Source: Sulfobacillus thermosulfidooxidans DSM 9293
GTDB taxonomy: Bacteria > Bacillota > Sulfobacillia > Sulfobacillales > Sulfobacillaceae
NCBI RefSeq assembly: GCF_900176145.1
Contig: NZ_FWWY01000001.1
Coordinates: forward strand, 124,001-188,000
Length of the DNA stretch: 64,000 nucleotides
Direction of reading: 5' to 3'
Part shown: piece after piece, positions 43,509 through 51,854 of the stretch
How the letters are laid out: each line of letters starts with the position of its first letter
How positions within the stretch are numbered: the stretch's first letter is position 1
Program-made: the position numbers and the translations under genes
The notes under the pieces: model-generated
Told to the model about the DNA's origin: nothing
Databases searched by the model: none
Seen by the model: only the letters and a program-made list of their open reading frames with translations

Positions 43509-43820
43509 CTACCGGGGAGCCCGCCGCAATGACGTGTCCGGGTGTGCAGTCGGAGATCGGGCCAATTTCAGTCCAGCGATCCCGTCCTCGATGCCGTGAT
43601 AGGCTCCGACACCAGCCGATGTGAGGAACGCGATCCCCACGACAAGCCACACCACAGGATGCCACCAGCGGAAGCGAATTTTCCACCGTTGATAATCGAG
43701 ATACCACTCGGTGGCCCCAACATAATACAGCCCCCGTCCTACCCACGACACTTGCCGTCGCCAGGCGGCCACGGAATAAAACCGGGGATCTCCTGAAGGC
43801 CGATTCATGAGCCTCACCAT
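43509..43820 (-). CDS. Hypothetical one-helix membrane protein between tadB and tadC
   Basis: 103 residues; basic, aromatic N-terminus and one helix (about 56-76, HPVVWLVVGIAFLTSAGVG). ATG 43820 chosen as AGAAAGG lies seven bases upstream. No known family. Confidence 0.55.
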   Translation of the reverse strand: MVRLMNRPSGDPRFYSVAAWRRQVSWVGRGLYYVGATEWYLDYQRWKIRFRWWHPVVWLVVGIAFLTSAGVGAYHGIEDGIAGLKLARSPTAHPDTSLRRAPR

Positions 43821-43890
43821 CCATTGCTGAACCTTTCTCAGAGACTTCACCCTAGTCCAGACGTCCTGGCGGAATCGTTCCGCGGTCAGC

Positions 43891-44715
43891 CTACGCCACT
43901 TTTTGCGTCTGATTCATCAAAATCGTGAACGCCCCAAACGTAATTCCACTGGCTACCGCCCCAAACACCGCCGCGATAATGCCCCGATCCAAAGTCGCCA
44001 CCGTCTGCGAGACGAGCGGCCACCCCAACTGGATCAGGATTGTGATGCCCAACATGATCAGCCCCAACCGTTGGCTCCCCGTGATTTTTCCGGCGCGCTT
44101 TTGTTCGGTTTGGAGCCGGTCCCCCCACATCATTGTCAAATTCGTGAGCAGATCACTGGCTTGCACCGTCTGCGTGCGGACTTGTGTGAGCACATCCCCC
44201 AACAACTCCACTTCGCCCAAGCCCAGATCCCGCCCGACATCGCGAATAAACTCGGTCGCGGCTCCCGTCTGCCGGGTTTCGCGCCGTAGCGCGGCCGTGA
44301 GAACATCCGCCAAGGGCGATTCCGCCGTCTCCCGGGCATCCCGCAACGCAATGACGAGATTCGCCGTAATAGGCAAGAGGAGACGCAAGGTATTCGCCAA
44401 GGTGTAAAACTGGGTATCGAGGAGCACATGCCGTCGGCGGCGTAGCAGCAATCGGATCCATCCGGGAATCATGCTGGCCGTCAATCCGAGTCCGAGAACT
44501 TCCCCCACATTATGGGTAATCGTCCACACGAGGCCGCCACCAATCAGTCCGGCGCCTAGTGGCGCGAGCGATTGCACACTAGCCGGCCACGTGGGACCGA
44601 GATCCCAGACCGGCGCATTCGGAGCGGATCCCTGACGTGCGATCCGCATCCCCCCGAGCATCCACCCCATCCATCCCAAACTGATCGCCAGGATTACTAT
44701 CGCGATGAAGAGCAT
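43891..44715 (-). CDS. tadB: TadB-like platform protein (T2SF domain)
   Basis: 274 residues: N-terminal helix, two helices about 50-90, the T2SF domain (FYTLANTLRLLLPITANLVIALRDA), and two C-terminal helices. AAGGAGG precedes ATG 44715. Follows tadA as in other tad operons. Confidence 0.82.
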   Translation of the reverse strand: MLFIAIVILAISLGWMGWMLGGMRIARQGSAPNAPVWDLGPTWPASVQSLAPLGAGLIGGGLVWTITHNVGEVLGLGLTASMIPGWIRLLLRRRRHVLLDTQFYTLANTLRLLLPITANLVIALRDARETAESPLADVLTAALRRETRQTGAATEFIRDVGRDLGLGEVELLGDVLTQVRTQTVQASDLLTNLTMMWGDRLQTEQKRAGKITGSQRLGLIMLGITILIQLGWPLVSQTVATLDRGIIAAVFGAVASGITFGAFTILMNQTQKVA

Positions 44716-44726
44716 GTCGTTCCTCC

Positions 44727-46046
44727 TTATGACCCGTGATGCGCATATCGGCGAATTTGCGCCATGAGTGTCGGAGACGGATCGTGCACGGGAATCCAAT
44801 CGGCGCCATCCCAATCCCAGAGCGAGACAATCTCACCGGATTCCAAAATCTCGGAAATGTTCGTAATGCGGCGCACAAGTTCGCCATCCGCATTCACCCA
44901 CCGCGTAATGTGCACAATCACATTAAAGGCGGCTTTCACTTGCTGGACCACCGTGTCCCACGGCATCTCTAAGCCCGCTCCCAGCAGCATCCAATAAAAC
45001 CGCCCGAAGAGCATGGACGGATCTTTCAAGTGCACCGTGAGCAAGAGTCCTCCAGCTTCCGTCACGCCCGCTTCGAGGACATCCTTGGTTTCGGCTCCCC
45101 GAATCTCTCCCACGATAATGCGATCAGGTGTCATCCGCAACGCATTGACAAACAGGGCGTGCAATGACACATCGACGTCCGCCGCATCCGCATCCGACTT
45201 TTCGTGCCCGATCATCGACACGGCATCGGGGAAAAAGTCCACCAATTGCAACTCGTCAATGTCTTCAATGGTAACAATGCGTTCCGTGGGCGGAATCGCC
45301 GCCCGCGCCACCGCGCGCAAAATCGTGGTTTTACCGGTGTTGGTGGCCCCGGCAATCACAATGTTGGCCCGCCCCCGCACGGCTTGAATCAAAAAGTCCT
45401 CCATTTCCGCATTGAGCATCCCGCGGTCAATCAGGTCGCTCAAATCCATCGCTTGGCCCCGGGAGCGTTTGCGAATCGTTAACAACGGGCCATCGTTGCC
45501 CGAAATGCTTTCGTGCACCACGTTGATGCGGGCTCCGTTGGAGGGCCACATAATGGTTTGCAAGGGCCGCACCGGCTGATACCGGGCCCCGGCGCGGGTA
45601 CACAAAAAGTCGGCGAGTTGCGAGGCTTCCTGCGGACTGCGGAGCACGCCGGGCACCACATCCCATCGCGGGCCCTCCGGCGTCTGATGCAAAATCCGCA
45701 CCCGCGTTCCGCTGACCGTAATCTCCGTGACAGTCGGATCGTTCATCCACGGATCAATCGCCCCCGCTCCAATAATGCGACTTTGGAGTTTTTCGACAAT
45801 CGCTTGACGAATCTTGGGGGCGGCAATGTTGAGCTGCGCGACGGCGCGCGCCACGACATCCGCCACCTGTCCCGCATCCACATACGTCGCGGAGGCGGAC
45901 ATGAGCGCCGGATAATGCTGTTCAATCCAGTCCCACGCGGCATTTTCATACGCATCAATCTGCGGATCTCGCGTATCCTGTTGCAAATTCGCCCGGAGGG
46001 CCGCTCGTTCCGTCCCCCGCCGCAAATATTGATCAATGTTGGCCAT
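44727..46046 (-). CDS. tadA: TadA/CpaF-type secretion ATPase
   Basis: 439 residues. Hexameric ATPase that drives assembly and perhaps retraction of the Tad pilus. GATNTGKTTILRAVAR near residue 233 is Walker A, VTIEDIDELQL the Asp box, and RMTPDRIIVGEIRGAET the Walker B region. LTVHLKDPS provides the His box. Full length for CpaF. Could also serve as VirB11 for the co-encoded VirB4 system. Confidence 0.93.
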   Translation of the reverse strand: MANIDQYLRRGTERAALRANLQQDTRDPQIDAYENAAWDWIEQHYPALMSASATYVDAGQVADVVARAVAQLNIAAPKIRQAIVEKLQSRIIGAGAIDPWMNDPTVTEITVSGTRVRILHQTPEGPRWDVVPGVLRSPQEASQLADFLCTRAGARYQPVRPLQTIMWPSNGARINVVHESISGNDGPLLTIRKRSRGQAMDLSDLIDRGMLNAEMEDFLIQAVRGRANIVIAGATNTGKTTILRAVARAAIPPTERIVTIEDIDELQLVDFFPDAVSMIGHEKSDADAADVDVSLHALFVNALRMTPDRIIVGEIRGAETKDVLEAGVTEAGGLLLTVHLKDPSMLFGRFYWMLLGAGLEMPWDTVVQQVKAAFNVIVHITRWVNADGELVRRITNISEILESGEIVSLWDWDGADWIPVHDPSPTLMAQIRRYAHHGS

Positions 46047-46070
46047 GTGTCCTCCTTTCGACGCTACGCA

Positions 46071-47567
46071 TTACTGACGCCCCACCACCCGGCTCTCGCG
46101 GCGTTTGCGCGCATGCCGATCCGGTTGCCGTCCCGTCAACGCCACCAAGATGTGATCCCACCGCACTTTGCGCGGCCATGGAATCGCACGCTGATGCATC
46201 AACGCGGCATTCGCCGCTTTCGGCACCCACGGAAGATTGCCGACGAGTTCTAAGTTCGGCAAATGCACGGTGCGAATGTCTTTCAGAGATACGGCGTCGT
46301 GTGGGGATCCCCGGTGATTCACCAGCAACACAATGCGCTCATCCGGAATCCCCAACCCTTGCACCATCTGTTGCCGCACCCGGTCGGCTTCGGCCAGGGC
46401 ATCGTACTCCGGCGTCGTCACCAGCACAATGACTCCATCTTGTCCCGCCCGCGTCAGGGCCGTTTCGGCTGCTTCATCGAGCGCAGGATCGGTATCCACG
46501 ACGACGACGGGATCCGATTGCGCCAGGGCCCAATCCAGTACGTAACCCGGGGTCCGTTCGGGGGGCAAGGACACCCGCAACCGCCGGGTCGGCCCCGGAA
46601 TCACAAACACCCCGGGTTCGGGGGGGCGCAAGCGTTCGATCCACTCCCCCACCATCCGGCGTTCGGTATCCTCGTCAATGCCCCGTTCCCGAATCGCGGT
46701 GCGGGCAATCTCGATACTGTCAAAGAGTTCATCAATATTCGGCATCCGGGCATCGATGGGCCAAAAATGGAGGGCGAGATTGGGCTTGAGATAGTCAAAA
46801 TCAATGCCCATCGCACTGCCGTACCGCTGCGCGGCTTGTCGTAATAACGACGCCGCCACCGTGGTTTTGCCGACGCCCCCTTTGCCCCCTACCACCACAA
46901 TCAGCCGACTGGCCGGAAGCACCGCCCGCACCACACGGGGTTCGTAGGCATCCAGAGCCTCCGCGCCCGGAGCAGACGGCGGAGTCTTCGCCCGCCCCCA
47001 CCAGCGCCGTTTGACCGGACGAGACGACGGAGACGGGGCCGAGGCGGCGTGATCCGGAATGTCTGGGGCGGATGCAGGCGCCGAAGCTGAGCCCGGCATC
47101 GCCCGAGTCACCTCGACCGATGGTCCTGACGCCGGGGGCACAACCGGCGCGGCGGATCCCCACAAGGCATCCCCAATGGCCGCATAGTCATAGATCAATT
47201 CCCCTGTGTCCGGTTGCGTCTGCCCCTCAAACACCGTCGCCGCCGTCGCCAACGGCGTCGCCGCCAAACTGCCTAAGGACCCCGCCACGCCATCCGGCGT
47301 CCCCTCCGCGAGAAGCACAATGCGCGTGGGCGCCGTGCGATGCTGAATGAGCGTCATAATCACCTGGGCCCATTGCGGTAAATCCGGACAAATGGTCGAG
47401 AGCCACAACGCAATCGGTTGATCCGACCGCAGCGTGAGCACATTCGGAATCTGGGAGGCGTGCGCCACTTCGAGCACTTCTTGCACGGCATCGCGCCCTT
47501 GATCCCGCACCCATTCCAATAAACTCGTATTGGCATTGGGATCGACTGCCACAATGACTGTCCACAT
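46071..47567 (-). CDS. tadZ: TadZ/CpaE-like ParA ATPase
   Basis: 498 residues: an N-terminal receiver-like domain (1-140), a Pro/Ala/Ser linker (140-205) and a MinD/ParA domain with VVVGGKGGVGKTTVAASLL near 225. Later comes VVVDTDPALDEAAETALTRA, the Walker B-like part. TadZ proteins set the cell-pole position of the pilus machine. AAAGGAG precedes the start. Confidence 0.88.
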   Translation of the reverse strand: MWTVIVAVDPNANTSLLEWVRDQGRDAVQEVLEVAHASQIPNVLTLRSDQPIALWLSTICPDLPQWAQVIMTLIQHRTAPTRIVLLAEGTPDGVAGSLGSLAATPLATAATVFEGQTQPDTGELIYDYAAIGDALWGSAAPVVPPASGPSVEVTRAMPGSASAPASAPDIPDHAASAPSPSSRPVKRRWWGRAKTPPSAPGAEALDAYEPRVVRAVLPASRLIVVVGGKGGVGKTTVAASLLRQAAQRYGSAMGIDFDYLKPNLALHFWPIDARMPNIDELFDSIEIARTAIRERGIDEDTERRMVGEWIERLRPPEPGVFVIPGPTRRLRVSLPPERTPGYVLDWALAQSDPVVVVDTDPALDEAAETALTRAGQDGVIVLVTTPEYDALAEADRVRQQMVQGLGIPDERIVLLVNHRGSPHDAVSLKDIRTVHLPNLELVGNLPWVPKAANAALMHQRAIPWPRKVRWDHILVALTGRQPDRHARKRRESRVVGRQ

Positions 47568-47595
47568 AGTGAAACTCCTTTAGCACAAATTTGTC

Positions 47596-47961
47596 CTACC
47601 GTTCTTCGTCCGTCTCGGGACGGAGGGATGCCCAAAACGCGGAGACTGTCGCGGTATCCCAAGCCACCGACGCGCCCTCCGGATCCGATGGTGGGGCATC
47701 ACCCTGGGCGGCTTCCAAGGCCGCAACCCGGCGCGTCAAGACCTGAATCGCCTCCTGAAGGGCAGGTAGCGTCGCGGCATCCCCTGGGGCGGGCGGTTCC
47801 GAATCGCGCGTTTGCTCCGTCCGCATCATGGCATCCCGGAGACAGGCTTTGATCCACGCACTCCGTTGACCTAGCGGGACGTGGGTTTGGATCCACGTCA
47901 CGAGATCGGCATCCCGGGCATCCCAATACAGATAGATGGTCCAATGCGGACGCCGGGCCAT
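47596..47961 (-). CDS. ParR/StbB-like adaptor (probable)
   Basis: 121 residues directly after the ParM-like gene (6 nt). The N-terminus (TIYLYWDARDADLVTWIQ, then RSAWIKACLRDAM) has the strand-helix-helix look of ribbon-helix-helix ParR adaptors. The rest is Pro-rich with a short coiled coil. Partition assignment rests on the ParM neighbour. Confidence 0.6.
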   Translation of the reverse strand: MARRPHWTIYLYWDARDADLVTWIQTHVPLGQRSAWIKACLRDAMMRTEQTRDSEPPAPGDAATLPALQEAIQVLTRRVAALEAAQGDAPPSDPEGASVAWDTATVSAFWASLRPETDEER

Positions 47962-47967
47962 GAGCGA

Positions 47968-48933
47968 TTAGGCTCCTTCCGCCTGGATCGCCGCGTAATA
48001 CCCGAGCACGTTGGCCCACTGCGGATCGGCTGCCACCGTCAAGGGCATCCCTGCCACGACCACGTCCCGGAGAGCCGTGGCTCCGCCTCCGATCACCCAA
48101 CACCGGCGCATTCGGGGCAAAACCGCCGACCACGCGGCGTCGAGATAATCCCGCATCGTGGCTTGCCACGCCCGTAACGCCCGCGCTTGATACCGGGCCA
48201 AGTCTACGTCTCGGCCTCGAATCACGATCTGGGTTTGGTGATCCACATCTTCGGGCCACAACGCCACGCCCGTTTCGGCCCGAACTTGCGCGGCCACGTG
48301 CAGGGCCAAGTTCCGCGTGCCAATGTCCCACGTGCCTGCCGGATCCGCCGTGACCCGCAATCCCTGCCGACTCCATTCGACGACCACATATTCCGTCGTC
48401 CCGTACCCAACATCCACAATGCCATACAGTCCTGGCTCCGATGCGGGCGTCATGAGACTCAGCGCCGCCGCCATGCCTTGGGGATAGACGACCACGCGGG
48501 AGATCGTCAACGGGATGCCGTTCACCGATCCCGTGCCGTGGAGCTGCTGTTGCAGTGCCTGTCGCTCCGCCTGATACCACCCGAGCGGCACGCCCACCGC
48601 TAACGTCCAGGGCTCCGCATCCCCGCGCAGGCCGTCGGCCGCCACGGTAGACGCTAAGGCCAGGAGCGTCAGATCCCGCGTGCCCGTGCTCATCCCTTTC
48701 TCGTGACCCAATACTGTCCGGGCTTGACGCGGGGCATCCGTCCCCCACCAGTAGGCTTGGCTATCCGATCCCCACGTCACGATCACCGGGCGGGCACTCG
48801 CCACCGCGATCATGTCCTGCCCGGCATTCTCGCCCACCGCGGGCACAATCCAACTGGGCCCTTTCCATCGTCCGCCCCGCGGACCTAATCCTTTACAAAA
48901 TCCATGTCCGACATCGATGGCCACAATGCCCAC
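47968..48933 (-). CDS. ParM/StbA-like actin-type segregation protein
   Basis: 321 residues. AIDVGHGFCKGLG at the start is phosphate-1 of the actin fold, GIVDVGYGTTEYVVVEW near 172 is phosphate-2, and WVIGGGATAL near 284 is the adenosine motif. The 320-residue size fits plasmid ParM/Alp proteins. Together with the next gene it would move copies of an excised, plasmid-like form of the element. GTG start. Confidence 0.85.
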   Translation of the reverse strand: MGIVAIDVGHGFCKGLGPRGGRWKGPSWIVPAVGENAGQDMIAVASARPVIVTWGSDSQAYWWGTDAPRQARTVLGHEKGMSTGTRDLTLLALASTVAADGLRGDAEPWTLAVGVPLGWYQAERQALQQQLHGTGSVNGIPLTISRVVVYPQGMAAALSLMTPASEPGLYGIVDVGYGTTEYVVVEWSRQGLRVTADPAGTWDIGTRNLALHVAAQVRAETGVALWPEDVDHQTQIVIRGRDVDLARYQARALRAWQATMRDYLDAAWSAVLPRMRRCWVIGGGATALRDVVVAGMPLTVAADPQWANVLGYYAAIQAEGA

Positions 48934-48949
48934 ACACTCGCTTCCTTTC

Positions 48950-48967
48950 CATAACCCTCCAGGGTTA
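48950..48967. repeat. Short palindrome before the parM-like gene
   Basis: AACCCTCCAGGGTT lies just upstream of parM. It could be part of a centromere or operator; only one copy is visible. Confidence 0.3.
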
Positions 48968-49207
48968 GTTCACGACCCACGCGTGAATTTGGAGACGCTT
49001 CCCGGTGTCCGTTCGACCGTCCATCGTCCAGAGTGTCCGTCCGCCCGAGAGGGGAACGGGCACGAGATCCGCCACGACGCCATAGCGCGCGGCCAAGGCC
49101 CGGCATACCGCTACGGCATCCTCCACGGGATCAGATCCGGTGTCTTGTACGACGGCGGATTCCGCCGTATTCCCATCATCCAGCCGATAAATGCGCCATA
49201 ACACCAT
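48965..49207 (-). CDS. Hypothetical protein, 80 aa
   Basis: Not recognised. Acidic, small. GGAGGG seven bases before ATG. Lies at the right border of the IscB element. Confidence 0.55.
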   Translation of the reverse strand: MVLWRIYRLDDGNTAESAVVQDTGSDPVEDAVAVCRALAARYGVVADLVPVPLSGGRTLWTMDGRTDTGKRLQIHAWVVN

Positions 49208-49230
49208 GAGTCATCCCTCCATCATAGGTT

Positions 49231-49272
49231 GGCGGCTTCCTCTCCGTCCTGCAGGACGGAGAGGAAGCCGCC
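49231..49272. repeat. Perfect 42-bp palindrome at the right end of the IscB element
   Basis: GGCGGCTTCCTCTCCGTCCT, two bases, and its exact complement. It lies 10 bp beyond the iscB stop codon. IS200/IS605-related elements have such subterminal hairpins, recognised by a TnpA transposase. It may also stop transcription. Confidence 0.85.
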
Positions 49273-49282
49273 TGACTGCTTG

Positions 49283-50563
49283 CTAACTGGCAAGTTTTTG
49301 CGTGATCTGCCAGCCGTTGCCCCGTTGCAAAATCCGGCAGACGGTATGGAAAATTTCTGCGCGGTTTCCGTCGACCGTTGTCACCACAAAGGATCCTCGG
49401 GCTCGGACGGTCACACGCCCCACCCAGGTTCCGGCGAATTTCCCTGTTTTCCTCTCGGCGCGCACCCAATCTCCGGTCTGAAAGCCGAAGTGAACCTTTT
49501 GTCGTGACCGATGTCGAATCGGGAAGCCGTACGCATTGGCTCCACACAGTTGTCGGGTACCGCGTCCCTTGGCGGTCCAAATCTGCACATACGCCGGAAG
49601 GCTCGTGAACCGATCCGGGGTGCTGGCACCCACACAGAGCGCATCGTAATAATGCGCTTTGGGCAAGCCCTGATGGAGTCGCTGCTTCTTGGTCCGTCCG
49701 CCCGATCCCCCTTCCACCGGCAATCCCGTGGCTTGGAGTTGCTCATAGAGCCGCCACCGGGTGGCGTTCATCATCGCTGCATCCCGCAATGGCTTTCGGG
49801 CTTGCATCTGGATGTCGGGGAATCCGAACTCGTCGGCTGTCCGACTCCCCTTAGTCTGGTTGCAGGCGTGGCACGCCAAGGCTAAGTTGCTAACCCGATC
49901 CGTCCCCCCGCGGCTCTTCGGCACGATGTGCTCCACCTCCAGTGGCACATCGGTGGCCCCGCAGTAGACACAGGCCCGCCCCCACTTCTCCAGCAGGTAC
50001 TCCCGCACTTCATAGCCCAACAGGGTTCCTTGCTGATACGCCACCCCCGAGATTTCCGGGTTGTCGAGCTTCTGCGTGTCGAAGCGCACATGTTCTACGC
50101 TGAGATCCGTGACGGGGGCGCCCTGCCGGATCTTCGCCATGGCATGGAGCGTCTGATCCACCCGGGCTTCCAGAGATGGTGGTAGCCAGCCCTCTTTCCG
50201 CTTGCGGTTCTGAAACCGTGCCTGGCGATAACGGGTCTTGCGATACCGTCGCCCTCTACGGAGAGCGCGTCGGGCATCCAGCTTGGCTTTGATACCTGCT
50301 TTGTGGACAATCTCCCCAAAGAAAACGACCTTGGATCCTTTGGCCCCCTTCAGAACGATGGCCATGCCGGTCGTTTTGCTACCGGGATCGAACTTCACCC
50401 GCAGCGGCTGCAACACAGATTCTGCCGCCGTCCGATCCTTTAGGCGAATCGTAAATGGCGCTATTTTATGAACCATGGCCCGACCCCGTTCCAGCAACTG
50501 ACGCGCACGCTTTTCGGTGCAGGGCATCAGCGGATTCTTCTGTCGGTCTAGGACAAAAACCAT
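49283..50563 (-). CDS. iscB: IscB RNA-guided nuclease (RuvC + HNH)
   Basis: 426 residues. PLMP domain (NPLMPC, residues 10-15); RuvC-I with Asp59 in [10 protein letters not shown]; Arg-rich bridge helix 97-123; RuvC-II with Glu157 in SVEHVRF. The HNH domain has CVYCG (198-202), [10 protein letters not shown] (His212) and CHACN (231-235). RuvC-III is HYYDALCVG with Asp307, and a C-terminal domain of about 110 residues binds RNA or the target motif. All catalytic residues are present, so it is probably active. ATG 50563 follows GGAGG; a longer upstream frame runs through the RNA region. Confidence 0.93.
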   Translation of the reverse strand: MVFVLDRQKNPLMPCTEKRARQLLERGRAMVHKIAPFTIRLKDRTAAESVLQPLRVKFDPGSKTTGMAIVLKGAKGSKVVFFGEIVHKAGIKAKLDARRALRRGRRYRKTRYRQARFQNRKRKEGWLPPSLEARVDQTLHAMAKIRQGAPVTDLSVEHVRFDTQKLDNPEISGVAYQQGTLLGYEVREYLLEKWGRACVYCGATDVPLEVEHIVPKSRGGTDRVSNLALACHACNQTKGSRTADEFGFPDIQMQARKPLRDAAMMNATRWRLYEQLQATGLPVEGGSGGRTKKQRLHQGLPKAHYYDALCVGASTPDRFTSLPAYVQIWTAKGRGTRQLCGANAYGFPIRHRSRQKVHFGFQTGDWVRAERKTGKFAGTWVGRVTVRARGSFVVTTVDGNRAEIFHTVCRILQRGNGWQITQKLAS

Positions 50564-50823
50564 GAGACGGCCTCCGTATTGTTCCCGTAAGGGACTCGTA
50601 ACGCTTCCTTGCGGAAGTCTCTCCTCGCCAAAGTTATTCAGGCTTTTTACACTAAAGGCACCGCTTGCCCTACCCCCAGCTCGCTGTTTAACCTTTAGCG
50701 ACAGAGCCCGGAACTGGAGAAGCATTCCGGGGTGTCATGACCCCAATAACGTAGTGCCGAATGCACTGAGGCTGGTCAACCCGGGAGCTTTCGACACGCT
50801 CCGACCTTCAGGCCGGGGTGGTT
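50564..50823 (-). ncRNA. Putative omega-RNA of IscB with guide at its far end
   Basis: About 260 nt without a supported gene, rich in short stems (for example CCGGCC...GGTCGG and AGTGCATTCGGCACT), between the interrupted gene and iscB. In studied IscB loci the omega-RNA lies exactly here and its guide is the host sequence just outside the left end. The guide would therefore come from minus-strand bases about 50824-50845. Boundaries are inferred. Confidence 0.65.
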
Positions 50824-50978
50824 AACACGGTATCATAGTCCCCGTCTCCCACCGTGACGATGACCGCACTGACGGATCCGATCAGATCCGGTCGATGAAT
50901 GGCTCCAAGAATCTCCTCGACTTCCCAAAAGTCGGTTATCAATTGCCCCTCAATGGTGTGTGCCGGACGCACGTCCAT
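50808..50978 (-). pseudogene. Small gene (56 aa) entered by the IscB element at its 3' end
   Basis: ATG 50978 after GAAGGGG. The protein starts MDVRPAHTIEGQLITDFWEV and ends VLTTPA, where the last codons already lie in or at the insertion. Joining across the element, the frame would continue into TYDGGM. Probably a truncated small gene rather than a native end. Confidence 0.5.
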
Positions 50979-51008
50979 CAGATCCCCTTCTTTCGTCGAC
51001 CTGCCGTC

Positions 51009-51230
51009 TCAACCCATATCATGATATTGCGCGATCTTGTCATGCACCGCGGCGATAACCTCATCAAGGCTGACGTGATTTTGCGCGCTTCTGACATTGA
51101 AAAAATCCATTTCGTCTCCGCTATCTCGATACACATGCACCCCGTGCCCCCCGAACCAGGCAAAGGTCAGGTCGGTGTCGGCATCATACTGCACCCACCG
51201 GGCACCGCTGAGCTGTTCACGCAACGACAT
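51009..51230 (-). CDS. Small hypothetical protein, 73 aa
   Basis: Not recognised. GGGGGG five to six bases before ATG 51230. Resembles KTSC-type or other beta-rich small domains in pattern (WVQYDADTDLTFAWF) but this is not certain. Confidence 0.55.
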   Translation of the reverse strand: MSLREQLSGARWVQYDADTDLTFAWFGGHGVHVYRDSGDEMDFFNVRSAQNHVSLDEVIAAVHDKIAQYHDMG

Positions 51231-51247
51231 CAAATCCCCCCCTTGTG

Positions 51248-51550
51248 CTACGATGCCGATGTTCGATGCCCCCCACGATGATCCAATTCCCTCATTCTCC
51301 GATTTTTTTGATCCAATAAGGTTCGGAGAAGCGTGATAATCTCCTCATCCGTTGTCGGATTCTCTCCCGCATCGAGCGTCAGTTGATAGCACGCACCGGA
51401 GGTCCGATCCGTGATAATCAGCGAACGGTCCTTGTCTGACTGCGCAAATCGGAAGCGCCCATCGGCCGATTCCCAGGTGTGGGAATAGACGGCATCCACG
51501 ATGCCCGGCATTGTTGCCATCGGCCAGAAATACATGTTTACCGTGGCCAT
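51248..51550 (-). CDS. Small hypothetical protein, 100 aa
   Basis: Not recognised. AAAGGAG seven bases before ATG 51550. Soluble, acidic in the second half. Part of the series of short co-directional genes. Confidence 0.6.
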   Translation of the reverse strand: MATVNMYFWPMATMPGIVDAVYSHTWESADGRFRFAQSDKDRSLIITDRTSGACYQLTLDAGENPTTDEEIITLLRTLLDQKNRRMRELDHRGGHRTSAS

Positions 51551-51584
51551 CCGTGGTCTCCTTTCTTCGATCACCGGTCGGTAC

Positions 51585-51854
51585 TCACACCTGATCGGAC
51601 GGGATCAACAGCCCGGGATAGGGCGTCGTCGCTCCCCGCTCCGCGAGTTCTTGTCGCGCCCGTTGGACCCGGCGGCGCAAATCCTCGCGGGCTTCCGCCA
51701 AGGTCGCGAAATGGCGCCCCGCCGTATACGTATCGGTGACGCCCTCGTACCAATATGTGCCATAGGGCAACGCCGCACCCTCCTCGATGCCCAACGCAAA
51801 CAGCCAAATATGCTGTTGGGCATTGGGCACGGGAATGATGTCCAGAATGGTCAT
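51585..51854 (-). CDS. Small hypothetical protein, 89 aa, downstream of isrB
   Basis: ATG 51854 overlaps the isrB stop (ATGA). Contains YGTYWYEGVTDTYTAGRHF then a basic helix. The normal ribosome binding site seems to have been displaced by the insertion of the IsrB element; GGGGAGGAG lies about 20 bases away in the hairpin. Confidence 0.5.
   Translation of the reverse strand: MTILDIIPVPNAQQHIWLFALGIEEGAALPYGTYWYEGVTDTYTAGRHFATLAEAREDLRRRVQRARQELAERGATTPYPGLLIPSDQV

Larger units (their letters stand above)
49231..50823 (-). mobile_element. IscB-bearing IS200/IS605-type element (no tnpA)
   Basis: Bounded on one side by the 42-bp palindrome. On the other it begins where a 56-residue reading frame runs into the non-coding stretch before iscB. 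It carries only iscB and its putative guide RNA, so movement would need TnpA from elsewhere. Left border is approximate. Confidence 0.6.

Noticed and set aside
48965-49580. Long minus-strand frame overlapping iscB and its palindrome
   Set aside because: It runs out of frame through iscB and the terminal hairpin; the codon pattern follows iscB instead.
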